Below, one piece after another: positions 26,366 through 34,656 of a stretch of DNA of 64,000 nt. Under the pieces are notes generated by a model that did not search any database, was not told the DNA's origin, and was given only the letters and a program-made list of their open reading frames with translations. The position numbers and the translations under genes are program-made. Position 1 is the stretch's first letter; every line of letters starts with the position of its first letter. The stretch comes from Terriglobus roseus (GTDB lineage Bacteria > Acidobacteriota > Terriglobia > Terriglobales > Acidobacteriaceae), in NCBI RefSeq assembly GCF_900105625.1, contig NZ_FNSD01000001.1, forward strand, positions 992,001 through 1,056,000, written 5' to 3'.

Positions 26366-27144
26366 GTGGGAGCGCTCGCCAATTCCATCACAGCAGCACG
26401 CGCCCGTTGGCCAACTTCCACATCACCAGTAATCGCGTAATAGATCATCGCCAGCGAAAGCGTTCCCTGGCTGTTATCGGTCAGCAGAACGAGTTTCTCC
26501 TGCAACAGGGACGCCCGCAAGAGCTGGAACTCTGGCCGTCCGCTCCATAACTCCGCGCGCTCCGCAGCCTGCTGCCGCGTTACGAAGAGCCGTGGTCTTT
26601 CTTCGCTCTGCGGCGACAACGCCACACATCGCCGGTCGTCCAAGCGCATCTCGGCAAATTCGATCCGATCCCAGCCCATGCGGTCACGGTCGCGTTCCAC
26701 CAACTCCAAGATCAGCTCGTTTTGACCATTTATTGCCTCAAAACCAAGGTCCGCGAACAAACGGCCAGCAGCGATCTCTTCGGGTCCCGGCATCCCAAAC
26801 CACAGGCCTCCCTTCAGGGCGCCGTTGACGAAGACACGTGCCATTGGCAGCGCCATTACGTTATGGATGTGATCCAGATCCCATGGGCCCAGAGGAACTC
26901 GCTTACCGTCCGGCGCGCGCACCATGTCGATGCTGGCAGTTGCCATATCGAAGGCACCGGCGCGGGTCCGCAAATACATCCGGAAGATGCCGGCCAGAGC
27001 CTCAAACCGGATCGTTAGCCGGAAGCGATTCGCTTCGATGTCGGTAATCTGCCCGGTCAGGTCAAGCAGCTCGACGCGCTCAGCTTGGCTGAAGCGGCTA
27101 CTCACCGGCTTGATATACGCGACCAGATCCCGGTTATGCATCAT
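26257..27144 (-). CDS. N-terminal fragment of the heparinase II/III-like protein
   Basis: The fragment begins at ATG 27144 (or 27141), preceded by GAGAGAG. It encodes a beta-rich N-terminal domain (LTIRFEALAGIFRMYLRTR) and the start of the toroid (YYAITGDVEVGQRARAAVMEL). After GENDKG the frame leaves the homologous sequence and ends after about 15 further residues. No signal peptide is visible, so export is unclear. Confidence 0.6.
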   Translation of the reverse strand: MMHNRDLVAYIKPVSSRFSQAERVELLDLTGQITDIEANRFRLTIRFEALAGIFRMYLRTRAGAFDMATASIDMVRAPDGKRVPLGPWDLDHIHNVMALPMARVFVNGALKGGLWFGMPGPEEIAAGRLFADLGFEAINGQNELILELVERDRDRMGWDRIEFAEMRLDDRRCVALSPQSEERPRLFVTRQQAAERAELWSGRPEFQLLRASLLQEKLVLLTDNSQGTLSLAMIYYAITGDVEVGQRARAAVMELASAPTWSGRPDPLLMGGENDKGFRYASSILHSPGSIWARC

Positions 27145-27185
27145 GCAAATCTCTCTCATCCCGACTTACGCAGCGCGAGGAGTGA

Positions 27186-27213
27186 GACTCAAGATCTCAG
27201 GAAATCTTGAGTC
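27186..27213. repeat. Perfect 10-bp inverted repeat before the lyase gene
   Basis: GACTCAAGAT and its complement ATCTTGAGTC flank an 8-nt spacer. The repeat lies 42 bp upstream of the lyase start and about 125 bp past the TonB-receptor stop. It has no T-tract, so it may be an operator or an mRNA-stabilising hairpin. Confidence 0.5.
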
Positions 27214-27303
27214 CATCCTGCGCTGCCTAGTTCTGTACTTCATCCGTCTTTGGTGAGCATGCTCTTCGCACCCGACACGAATTGCAATGGGTAAAGTCAG
27301 TGA

Positions 27304-27329
27304 GCGGCTGCCGCAACTGGCACAGCCGC
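27304..27329 (-). terminator. Hairpin 8 bp after the TonB-receptor stop
   Basis: A 7-bp GC-rich stem (GCGGCTG / CAGCCGC) with a 12-nt loop lies just past the receptor gene. No U-rich tail follows, so it may attenuate rather than end transcription, giving higher receptor than enzyme expression. Confidence 0.35.
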
Positions 27330-27337
27330 CCGAATCG

Positions 27338-30300
27338 TTAGAAGTTATATTTCAGCGCGAACTGGATTTGCCGCGCGCCCTCTGAAGTCTTGATCTGCCC
27401 AATGGTGCCGGCATTCGGGTTGGAGCTATTGATGCCGCTGGTGCTCGGAGCATCGAGGATGGGATGGTTGAGCGTGTTAAAGAACTCCGAACGGAACTCG
27501 ACGTTCTGGTGCTCTGTGATGGCGAAGGTCTTCGCCACGCTGGTATCGATGGTCTGTTGGCCAGGACCGTAGACCGAGCTCACGCTGCAGCTTCCGAAGG
27601 TGCCAGCCTTCGGCTCGGCATACGATGCGGGATCAAACCAGCGATAGCCATACAGGCCATTGCCGATCGTCTGCTTGTGGAGCACGCGAGGTGGTGCCAC
27701 ACAGTCAGGCCTGTTCTGGAACGAGTTGGTACCGGAGTGATCGTCATTCGAGCTAAGCGTCAGCGGGAAGCCGCCACGGAAAGTTGGAATGAGGTTGACC
27801 TTCCATCCACCCACCACGGCATCGGCTGCGCGGTTCATGTTTGTACCGAAGTGCTTGCCACGACCGATGGGCAGTTCATATGTCGCATAGCCGCTGAAGA
27901 CGCCCTTTACGTTGTAGTAGCACGCGCCCGTTTCACCCTTCGGGTCGTAGCTGTTCTGCCACCAGGCACTTGGACCCGACGACTGTCCGCCCTCGCCGAA
28001 GAAGCCCTGCGAGTTCGTCATGCAACGCGACCACGTGTAGTTCACCTGGTAAGAGAAGCCACGGTTGTTGCGTCCCTGCAGTTGCGTCTGCAACGCGTGA
28101 TAGCTCTGATGGGCGGCTGCAAACGTACCGAAGATGTACGCGACCTGGTTGATGTACTGACGGTTGTTGGCAAAGTAGGGAGACGGCGCGACCACGCCGG
28201 GCGATTGCAGGACTCCCTGCGTGAGCAGTTGCGCGTTGGTCAGGTGACGAGTCGCCTGTCCCACGTATCCGATCTGGAAGGTTGCGTTGGGCCAGATCTC
28301 CTGTTGGAGGAACATACTCCACTGATGAGACTGCGCGGGCTGCACGTGCTTGTCCCACGAGTAGATAATCGCGCCCTTGTAGCAGAGCGGATCTGCATTG
28401 ATCAGACCAGCAAGGTTGCAGCCGGCAGGCGTGGCAATTGGGCTGAAGCCCTGATCCAGCGTTGTTGTCGGATACGAGAGAGCGCTGTAGTTGGCGCTGG
28501 TGGCCACCGCGCGAGGCGGGTTGCCCGGCAGGCGCAGTCCCAGGCCGGTGCCTTCCATGAATGAGGACAAGCCGTAGGAGCCACGAAGCGTCGTCTTCGT
28601 CAGCACCTGCCAGGCGATACCGATGCGAGGCTGGTAGTTTCCATAGCCGTTGTAGTTCTTATAGAGGGCGCGATTGTTGCCGTTCTGGTTCGGCAGTTCG
28701 AGGTTGCCCGTTTGCGGATCCCAGTTCACCTGGCGATCACGAGCCTCAACGAAGGGTGTGTGATTCTCATAGCGAAGCCCCAGATTGAAGGTCAACCGAT
28801 CGGTAATCTTCCAGTCATCCTGGATCAGTCCGGCGTAGATGCTGTTCCGTTGTCCCCATCCCGAACCGGCCGCGCCCACGTTTACCTGGCTGGGCAGCCC
28901 GAGCAGGAAGTTGGATTCCGCACTGCCCGAAAAGATCGAGCCGAAGGTCAAGCTGCCAGAGTTACCGTTATTGCTGTTGAACAGACCGTTGACCCGTACG
29001 CGCCATCCCTGGAAGCCAAAGCGCGTGTTGTGACGACCATGCACCCAGTTCAAAACGTCCGAATACTGAATGGACGTGTCGTAGTTATCCGTGATGGCAG
29101 CCTTGGTCCCAAATCCAGTTACAAAGCCGCCGCTGAAGCTCATCGCCGGCAGAAAGCTCGAAGTCAGGCCGGGGATGCTGAAGAGCGATCCCGCGTCGCC
29201 GGTGAAGTTGGCGGAGGTGTGGTTCTGCCCGACCTGGACATAGTTCACACCCACACGGGCGTCATTCAGCAGGTTCTGTCGCAACGTGCGGGTGTAGCCC
29301 GTCACAAAGTTCCAGGACGTCACCAAGTTCGCCGTGTTGTACGCGTAGTTGAATGAGCTGAGTTTCGGGTTGTTCAGCCTGGAGTAAGAGAAGCGGCCCA
29401 TAAAGCGGTCCTTCTCGGTTGCGGCATAGTCGAGACGCCCATCGCCTTGGTCGACGTTGGTCTGCGTGACGACCGTGTTGTATGCGTTCCCCTGGATCGC
29501 ACTGTTGATGGGAGTGGGATACAGCGAGGAACTCAGAATCGCCAGCGCTGCCTTACTCAGGCGGTTCTGCGGAATAACGTTGTTTGGAAAGGGCTGACCG
29601 GTCAGGGGATCAATCACCTTCTTGCCTGCCGCCACCAACTCAGAGACGTCGCCCGCGCGTTCCTTCGCGGTGAAGACGGTGATCAGTGAAGACGTACTTG
29701 GGAAGTTGAAACGCTCAGCCTGGTAATCGGCAAAGAAGAAGAGCTTGTCCTTGAGGACGGGGCCGCCGATGCTTCCGCCATATTCGTTCCAGCGCACCTT
29801 CGTACGCGGAACCGGGCTGCCGGGAACCAACTTGTTCATCCATTCATTCGCGTTCAGCTTGTCATTGCGGAAGAACTCGAACGCAGAGCCGTGGAACTTG
29901 TTGGTGCCGCTCTTGATGCTGGCGCTGATGACGCCGCCCATGTAGTTGCCGAAATCGGCAGGCGCGTTCTGCGTGATGATGCGGAACTCCTGCAGAGCAT
30001 CCGGCTGAGGGGAGTACACCACGTAGTTGCTTCCGGCATCGTTATTGTCCATACCGTCCAGCAGGTAGCTGTTCGCGGTGAAGCGATTTCCATTGACCTC
30101 AGGGCGTGCAACCTGTCCTACGTTCTGACCGTTGCCGAAACCGGAAGGCTGAACCGTCACCACACCCGGCGTCAGCAGGCTTAACTGCAGATAATTCCGG
30201 CTTGCCAAGGGCAGAGTGACGTTCGTGGCCGCGTCAATCGTTGTCCCAACGTCGGTTGTGTCCGTCTGCAGAAGGGGGGCCTCGGTCGTCACCTCCACCA

Positions 30301-30682
30301 CCATCGTCTCGGCCCCGATCGGTAGATGAACATTCGCGGCAAACACCTGGTTAGCTTGGAGCGGAATGGGCGACTCGACCGACGTCTGGAAGCCGGTGGC
30401 CATGACACGCACCTCGTACCGACCGACAGGCAGATTGCTTACGCTGTAGAAGCCGGACTCGTTGGTCTTAGCAGACCTGACCGTTGCGCGATCCAGGTCT
30501 TTAATCACGACGTTTGCGTTTGGAACGACCGCACCACCCGGGTCCGTAATGATGCCATTGATGGTTGCCGTAACGTTCTGTGCGTGCGCTGCGTCCGGTC
30601 TCCAGAGAGTCAGCGCCATCAAGAGGCCCAGCGCCAAAGCACATGTATGCCTCCAAAAGGATTTCGTACAACGTGCGTTCAT
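27338..30682 (-). CDS. TonB-dependent receptor with carboxypeptidase-regulatory-like domain (first)
   Basis: The 1114-residue outer-membrane protein has a signal peptide (LALGLLMALTLWRPDAAHA), a carboxypeptidase-regulatory-like beta domain (TATINGIITDPGGAVVPNA), a plug-like region (NGNRFTANSYLLDGMDNND) and a long beta-barrel ending in Phe (FALKYNF). It resembles the large Oar-like receptors of Acidobacteria and would import oligosaccharides. It heads the minus-strand amino-sugar operon. The promoter has a TTGACA -35 and a 37-bp inverted repeat just downstream of the -10, shared with the operon at 33631. Confidence 0.92.
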   Translation of the reverse strand: MNARCTKSFWRHTCALALGLLMALTLWRPDAAHAQNVTATINGIITDPGGAVVPNANVVIKDLDRATVRSAKTNESGFYSVSNLPVGRYEVRVMATGFQTSVESPIPLQANQVFAANVHLPIGAETMVVEVTTEAPLLQTDTTDVGTTIDAATNVTLPLASRNYLQLSLLTPGVVTVQPSGFGNGQNVGQVARPEVNGNRFTANSYLLDGMDNNDAGSNYVVYSPQPDALQEFRIITQNAPADFGNYMGGVISASIKSGTNKFHGSAFEFFRNDKLNANEWMNKLVPGSPVPRTKVRWNEYGGSIGGPVLKDKLFFFADYQAERFNFPSTSSLITVFTAKERAGDVSELVAAGKKVIDPLTGQPFPNNVIPQNRLSKAALAILSSSLYPTPINSAIQGNAYNTVVTQTNVDQGDGRLDYAATEKDRFMGRFSYSRLNNPKLSSFNYAYNTANLVTSWNFVTGYTRTLRQNLLNDARVGVNYVQVGQNHTSANFTGDAGSLFSIPGLTSSFLPAMSFSGGFVTGFGTKAAITDNYDTSIQYSDVLNWVHGRHNTRFGFQGWRVRVNGLFNSNNGNSGSLTFGSIFSGSAESNFLLGLPSQVNVGAAGSGWGQRNSIYAGLIQDDWKITDRLTFNLGLRYENHTPFVEARDRQVNWDPQTGNLELPNQNGNNRALYKNYNGYGNYQPRIGIAWQVLTKTTLRGSYGLSSFMEGTGLGLRLPGNPPRAVATSANYSALSYPTTTLDQGFSPIATPAGCNLAGLINADPLCYKGAIIYSWDKHVQPAQSHQWSMFLQQEIWPNATFQIGYVGQATRHLTNAQLLTQGVLQSPGVVAPSPYFANNRQYINQVAYIFGTFAAAHQSYHALQTQLQGRNNRGFSYQVNYTWSRCMTNSQGFFGEGGQSSGPSAWWQNSYDPKGETGACYYNVKGVFSGYATYELPIGRGKHFGTNMNRAADAVVGGWKVNLIPTFRGGFPLTLSSNDDHSGTNSFQNRPDCVAPPRVLHKQTIGNGLYGYRWFDPASYAEPKAGTFGSCSVSSVYGPGQQTIDTSVAKTFAITEHQNVEFRSEFFNTLNHPILDAPSTSGINSSNPNAGTIGQIKTSEGARQIQFALKYNF

Positions 30683-30746
30683 TGGTCCCCCTCCATCCTG
30701 TTACGTCTTCTCATCGCGGTATCCATAGCTGTATTCGAGCTACGTA

Positions 30747-30783
30747 GTTCCGAAATGCGAAATGAATTTTTGCATTGCGGAGC
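30747..30783. promoter_or_regulatory. IclR-type operator 1 (37-bp inverted repeat)
   Basis: Half-sites GTTCCGAAATGCGAAA and TTTTGCATTGCGGAGC are reverse complements at 13 of 16 positions, around the spacer TGAAT. The repeat sits directly downstream of the -10 of the TonB-receptor promoter and between that gene and the divergent iclR-type gene. A second copy with the same spacing lies at 33533-33569. Confidence 0.75.
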
Positions 30784-30813
30784 AAGATAGAGCATCTGGA
30801 ATTGCCGTGTCAA
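30784..30813 (-). promoter_or_regulatory. Promoter of the TonB-receptor/amino-sugar operon
   Basis: On the minus strand a perfect -35 TTGACA (30808-30813) is followed after 18 bp by TATCTT (30784-30789). The operator begins at the next base, so a bound repressor would block initiation. Confidence 0.65.
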
Positions 30814-30838
30814 GTGCGTAAGTGAGACATTGATAGGT

Positions 30839-31648
30839 ATGAAGAAGGCAACAACCGCCATGAGTTCGACCCTCCGCTGTCTGAAGGTGCTGGAACTGCT
30901 TGCTGATGAACCGTTCGAACTGTCTTTGAGTGAAATGGCCTCACGTCTGGACATCCCGAGAGCATCCGCCCACCGGTTGTGCACCACACTGATCGAGGCA
31001 AATCTCATTACGCAGGATCCAGCCACACGCAGGTACATGCTCAACAGCCATGCTCTGTGGATCGGTTCCGGGTATCTTCGGCACTCGCCGCTGTACCGCG
31101 CGGCCTTCTTCCCCATGCAGGAGCTGGCCCGGCAGATCCCCGGTACGGTTCAACTTGGTGTACTCGATCAGGACTACGTTCTCTTCATCCACTCCGTCGG
31201 CTATTCCGGAGCACCCGATTCCTTCGCCGATGTCGGTCTGCGACGCCCGTTGAACGCGACGGCCTCCGGCAAGATCTTCCTCACCGGCATGACGTCTGAG
31301 GGAGTGGAACGCATCATGGTCAAGTGCACAGAGAAGTACACCGGCAACACCATCACGTCGCACGACCGCATGCTGGAAGAGTTGAGTGCCGTCCGCACAA
31401 ACCGTTACGCACGCAATATCGAGGAACTTCTTCCCGGTTACTGGGTGCTGGCATCGGGGGTCTTTGCAGGAGTATCCGAAGTTCCGGCCGCGGCCATCAG
31501 CATCACGCTGCCGCTGTCAGAATTTTCGCCGGAACGCGAGGCTGCGATTGCCGCTTTAGTGCAGGATGCCGCTCGCAGAACATCGCTCCAGTTAGGCCCC
31601 AACTCGGTCAGTCGCGCTGTTGTCCCGGCAGGGAATGGGTTGCGGTAG
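30839..31648 (+). CDS. IclR family transcriptional regulator
   Basis: The 269-residue regulator has an N-terminal winged helix (LSLSEMASRLDIPRASAHRLCTTL) and a C-terminal IclR effector domain (LNATASGKIFLTGM). It is divergent from the TonB receptor and directly upstream of the GH9 gene. The paired operators at 30747-30783 and 33533-33569 are the obvious binding sites. IclR proteins usually sense a sugar acid or aromatic metabolite. ATG 30839 is preferred to the TTG at 30830, and ATG 30860 is a further alternative. Confidence 0.93.
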   Translation: MKKATTAMSSTLRCLKVLELLADEPFELSLSEMASRLDIPRASAHRLCTTLIEANLITQDPATRRYMLNSHALWIGSGYLRHSPLYRAAFFPMQELARQIPGTVQLGVLDQDYVLFIHSVGYSGAPDSFADVGLRRPLNATASGKIFLTGMTSEGVERIMVKCTEKYTGNTITSHDRMLEELSAVRTNRYARNIEELLPGYWVLASGVFAGVSEVPAAAISITLPLSEFSPEREAAIAALVQDAARRTSLQLGPNSVSRAVVPAGNGLR

Positions 31649-31686
31649 ACGAGTGGTGAGAGGCGAACGCCGTATCATCGTTCACC

Positions 31687-33489
31687 ATGCAGCTCAGTCT
31701 TAGCCATCTTGGTTATCTGCCGTCCAGTCCGAAGACACTCACCCTGATTCCCGGCAAGGACATCTCTCTGCCGAATCGCATTCCGTATTACCTGCGTCAG
31801 AACTGCCTGCGCATGGAACGCGACCGTCCCGCAGAACCAGGATTTTCCCCACGATTTCCCTCGCCTTATCGCCTCCTCGAAGGAAACTTGACAGGAACGG
31901 ATGCAGCATCTGCCTTCTACACCGGGCAGCTTGTTCGTTGCGACACTGCGTGGGGCACTCTATGGCAGGCTGACTTTTCTGACTACACGACACCCGGCAG
32001 CTTCCAGATTGAAACCGACTTCCAGATCAGCCCTCCCTTCGCCATTCGTCCGCGTGTGTATGATCGCCTTCTCTCTGGATATCTGACATTTCTTCGCGCC
32101 CAGCGTTGCGGGTGCGACGTCTTCGGCGTTCATCCCGCATGCCATCTCGATGATGGGTATCTCGACCGCGATGGCTCAGCCTGGCCCGTGGTGGGCGGAT
32201 GGCATGATGCCGGCGACTTCCGTAAGTGGCTTGCCTTCACACAGCACCATCTGGACGCGCTCGCAACCATGCTGGAGCGTTGCACAGACGAACTCGAACG
32301 CGGTGGCATCCCGACCGGGACGCTGCGGGACGAAATCGCCTGGGGCAATCGCTTCTTCCACAGCATGGTCTCTCCGGAAGGTCAGGTCTTTGAGGATGTG
32401 GCCGGGGGCCGGGCTCCCGCAGCCTCGACGCTCTCGTACGAGAAACATTGGTGGTTCGAAAATCATCCTGGCTGTTTCGGCGACGCGACCGACAATCGCT
32501 GGACAGATAATCTTCCGTCCTCTGGCGATGAGCGCATGGTCCGGACGACCTATAACCCGCTCGTGCAATGGGCATTCATTCACACGCAGATCCGGGTCGC
32601 CCGCCATCTCCCCGCGGAGGAAGCCGCGCAGTGCCGGCACTACGTGGATCGTGCGTTTCAGTACGCAGAGCGATACCCGCATGATGGCCGCACACTGTTC
32701 CTTGCCGCCGAACTTCGCGGGCGGCTGGAACGTCTGGCCTCGGGCATCGATTCACACACGAATGCAATTACCAATGTCGCTGATCGACTACTCGACCGTC
32801 AGGATCGGACCACGAGCGGTCTCAGCGGCTTCTTCACCGAGAGCCAGCGCACCGACGCGTACCGCTCCATCGCCTTTTCTGCTGATCCTGCCCTCGCGCT
32901 GTTGCGTCTTTACGAGCTTCGTCATCTGTTGCTGAATCCTGCCATTGCAGCCCGCGCACAGGAAGCAATCGCTCGCTACGTCGAGCAGTATCTGCTTGCG
33001 GACGCATTCTCAAATCCGTTCGCTCTTACGCCTTATGGCATCTTCTTCCACCCGCCCCAGCGCGATCGGCAACGCTTTCGAGAGGCAGGAGCAGGTCGCG
33101 GAGTTCGAACCTTCATGCACCCGTACAACGAGCAGGGCATCGTGCATGGAACAAGTTCTGTGTTGCTGAGCCACGCCCACCTTCTGGCACGGGCGGCCCA
33201 CCAGTTTCAGCATTCAGGCTGGCGCGCCGCGGCCGAACGGCTTCTGCAGTGGTGCCTTGGCCACAATCCCGAAAATCGATCGCTCTTCTCAGGGGTCGGC
33301 TACCGGCATCCCGTCGGCTACTCGTACCGGATTCCTCAGCTTCCAGAGGCACCGGTCACCGGATTCATCGGCGCTCCGGACGACACACCGTACTTGGAAA
33401 CTTCCACGGCCATCGAGTGGAACACCCTCGAGTATTGGAGCATTCCGTACATCCATGCCGCACAGGCAGCCTGTTGGATTCAGGCCTGA
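31687..33489 (+). CDS. Glycoside hydrolase family 9 enzyme without signal peptide
   Basis: The 600-residue protein has a CelD_N-like Ig domain (residues 1-115) and the (alpha/alpha)6 GH9 catalytic domain. The catalytic aspartates are visible in GGWHDAGDFRKW (D174, D177), and the proton donor is probably E571 in LETSTAIEWN. GH9 includes endoglucanases, and also intracellular exo-glucosaminidases of chitin/chitosan pathways. No signal peptide is seen, so it probably acts in the cytoplasm on imported oligosaccharides. It begins 38 bp after the iclR-type gene and is probably co-transcribed with it. Confidence 0.88.
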   Translation: MQLSLSHLGYLPSSPKTLTLIPGKDISLPNRIPYYLRQNCLRMERDRPAEPGFSPRFPSPYRLLEGNLTGTDAASAFYTGQLVRCDTAWGTLWQADFSDYTTPGSFQIETDFQISPPFAIRPRVYDRLLSGYLTFLRAQRCGCDVFGVHPACHLDDGYLDRDGSAWPVVGGWHDAGDFRKWLAFTQHHLDALATMLERCTDELERGGIPTGTLRDEIAWGNRFFHSMVSPEGQVFEDVAGGRAPAASTLSYEKHWWFENHPGCFGDATDNRWTDNLPSSGDERMVRTTYNPLVQWAFIHTQIRVARHLPAEEAAQCRHYVDRAFQYAERYPHDGRTLFLAAELRGRLERLASGIDSHTNAITNVADRLLDRQDRTTSGLSGFFTESQRTDAYRSIAFSADPALALLRLYELRHLLLNPAIAARAQEAIARYVEQYLLADAFSNPFALTPYGIFFHPPQRDRQRFREAGAGRGVRTFMHPYNEQGIVHGTSSVLLSHAHLLARAAHQFQHSGWRAAAERLLQWCLGHNPENRSLFSGVGYRHPVGYSYRIPQLPEAPVTGFIGAPDDTPYLETSTAIEWNTLEYWSIPYIHAAQAACWIQA

Positions 33490-33501
33490 AAGGCGAACGC
33501 C

Positions 33502-33531
33502 TTGACAGATTTTTTTGCCGCTGCATATGCT
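33502..33531 (+). promoter_or_regulatory. Promoter of the second catabolic operon
   Basis: A perfect -35 TTGACA (33502-33507) is followed after 18 bp by TATGCT (33526-33531). This is the same geometry as the TonB-receptor promoter, with the operator starting two bases downstream. Confidence 0.7.
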
Positions 33532-33532
33532 A

Positions 33533-33569
33533 TATCCGAATTGCAAACACCAATTTCGCATTTCGAAAC
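33533..33569. promoter_or_regulatory. IclR-type operator 2 (37-bp inverted repeat)
   Basis: The right half, read on the minus strand, is GTTTCGAAATGCGAAA, differing at one position from GTTCCGAAATGCGAAA in operator 1. The left half TATCCGAATTGCAAAC is degenerate but keeps the symmetry (10 of 16). The spacer is again five bases. Confidence 0.75.
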
Positions 33570-33630
33570 TGATGTACGTCGATAACCGTGCGACCCTAGC
33601 AACTCAATAGAACCGCGGAATCTTGACCAA

Positions 33631-34656
33631 ATGACACCGATAACGACGGATGAACAGCTCGACCAGCAACTCACCATGCCCAGCGCGGCAGACGTTGCCT
33701 TTGCGCAGCGCCTCGAAGGAGACACGGTGATTCTGGGAGCAGGCGGCAAGATGGGACCGACCCTTGCGAAACGCCTGCGCCTGGCTCTGGCCGAGGCTGG
33801 TAAAGACAGCGGGATCCTTGCCATCTCTCGATTTGAATCTGCTCAAGCGCGGCAGGAACTCGAAACAGCCGGTGTTGAGACCCTCTCAGCGGATTTGCTT
33901 AACCCCGAAGCGGTCGGCCAGTTGCCGCACGCGCGGAACGTGCTATACCTTGCTGGCCGTAAATTCGGTTCAGCTGCCGACCCGGAACTCACCTGGGCGA
34001 TGAATGCGCTGGTGCCAGCCTGGGTTGCGAACCACTATCGCAAGTCACGCATCGTCGCCTTCTCTACTGGAAACGTCTACCCTTTCGTTTCGCTGGAAGA
34101 GGGCGGCTCGGTGGAAACAGATGCCCTGGCGCCCCGTGGTGAGTATGCACAATCTTGCCTGGCGCGCGAACGAGTCTTTCAGTACTACTCCAAGAAGTTC
34201 GACACACCGTGCCTGATCTACCGGCTGAACTACGCCATCGATCTTCGCTATGGCGTACTCGTCGATATCGCTCGACAGGTGATCGCGGGGGAACCCGTCG
34301 ATATCGCTGTGCCTGCGGTTAACGTTCTGTGGCAAGGCGATGCGAACTCGTATGCTATCCGTTCGCTCGAGCATTGCGAATGCCCTGCACGCATCCTCAA
34401 CGTCACGGGTCCGGAGACAATCTCCGTGCGTCGAGCCGCGGAGTTCTTTGCCGAACGTTTCGGCTGCGCGCTGCAACTGAAGGGCGAACCCGGATCTTTT
34501 GCACTCTTGAACAATGCGTCAGCCTGCCATGCGGCTCTGGGTTATCCGTCTGTCTCCGCATTGGAGCTCATGGACGCAGTCGCCACTTGGGTGCTTGCCG
34601 GCGGTAGCAGCCTGAACAAGATCACGAAATTTCAAGTTATGGATGGTAAGTTTTGA
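33631..34656 (+). CDS. NAD-dependent epimerase/dehydratase-like protein with atypical active site
   Basis: The 341-residue extended SDR-type protein has the cofactor motif VILGAGGKMG (residues 33-42) and the sugar-nucleotide-epimerase layout (STGNVYP, NVTGPETISV). The usual YxxxK pair reads YAQSC, so the catalytic Lys is missing. Activity as a standard dehydrogenase is therefore uncertain. It is the first gene of the operon and its stop overlaps the aldolase start. It might act on a sugar-acid intermediate; no function is assigned. Confidence 0.85.
   Translation: MTPITTDEQLDQQLTMPSAADVAFAQRLEGDTVILGAGGKMGPTLAKRLRLALAEAGKDSGILAISRFESAQARQELETAGVETLSADLLNPEAVGQLPHARNVLYLAGRKFGSAADPELTWAMNALVPAWVANHYRKSRIVAFSTGNVYPFVSLEEGGSVETDALAPRGEYAQSCLARERVFQYYSKKFDTPCLIYRLNYAIDLRYGVLVDIARQVIAGEPVDIAVPAVNVLWQGDANSYAIRSLEHCECPARILNVTGPETISVRRAAEFFAERFGCALQLKGEPGSFALLNNASACHAALGYPSVSALELMDAVATWVLAGGSSLNKITKFQVMDGKF

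Larger units (their letters stand above)
24458..27144 (-). pseudogene. Heparinase II/III-like polysaccharide lyase disrupted by a -1 frameshift
   Basis: Two overlapping minus-strand frames together make one protein of about 895 residues. The upstream frame runs to LLMGGENDKG and then continues as unrelated residues. The downstream frame supplies the expected continuation ISVRLFHIALAWEHLG. Adding one base to the CCC run at 26315-26317 (GGG on the coding strand) restores a single frame, so one G appears deleted. No slippery heptamer is present at the join, so programmed frameshifting is unlikely. An assembly error in a short homopolymer is possible. Position right after the TonB receptor suggests it was the depolymerising enzyme of the locus. 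Confidence 0.8.

Noticed and set aside
27464-28564. 366-residue plus-strand frame opposite the first TonB receptor
   Set aside because: The antisense strand is a clear receptor barrel; the frame's Arg/Val-rich translation shows no family.
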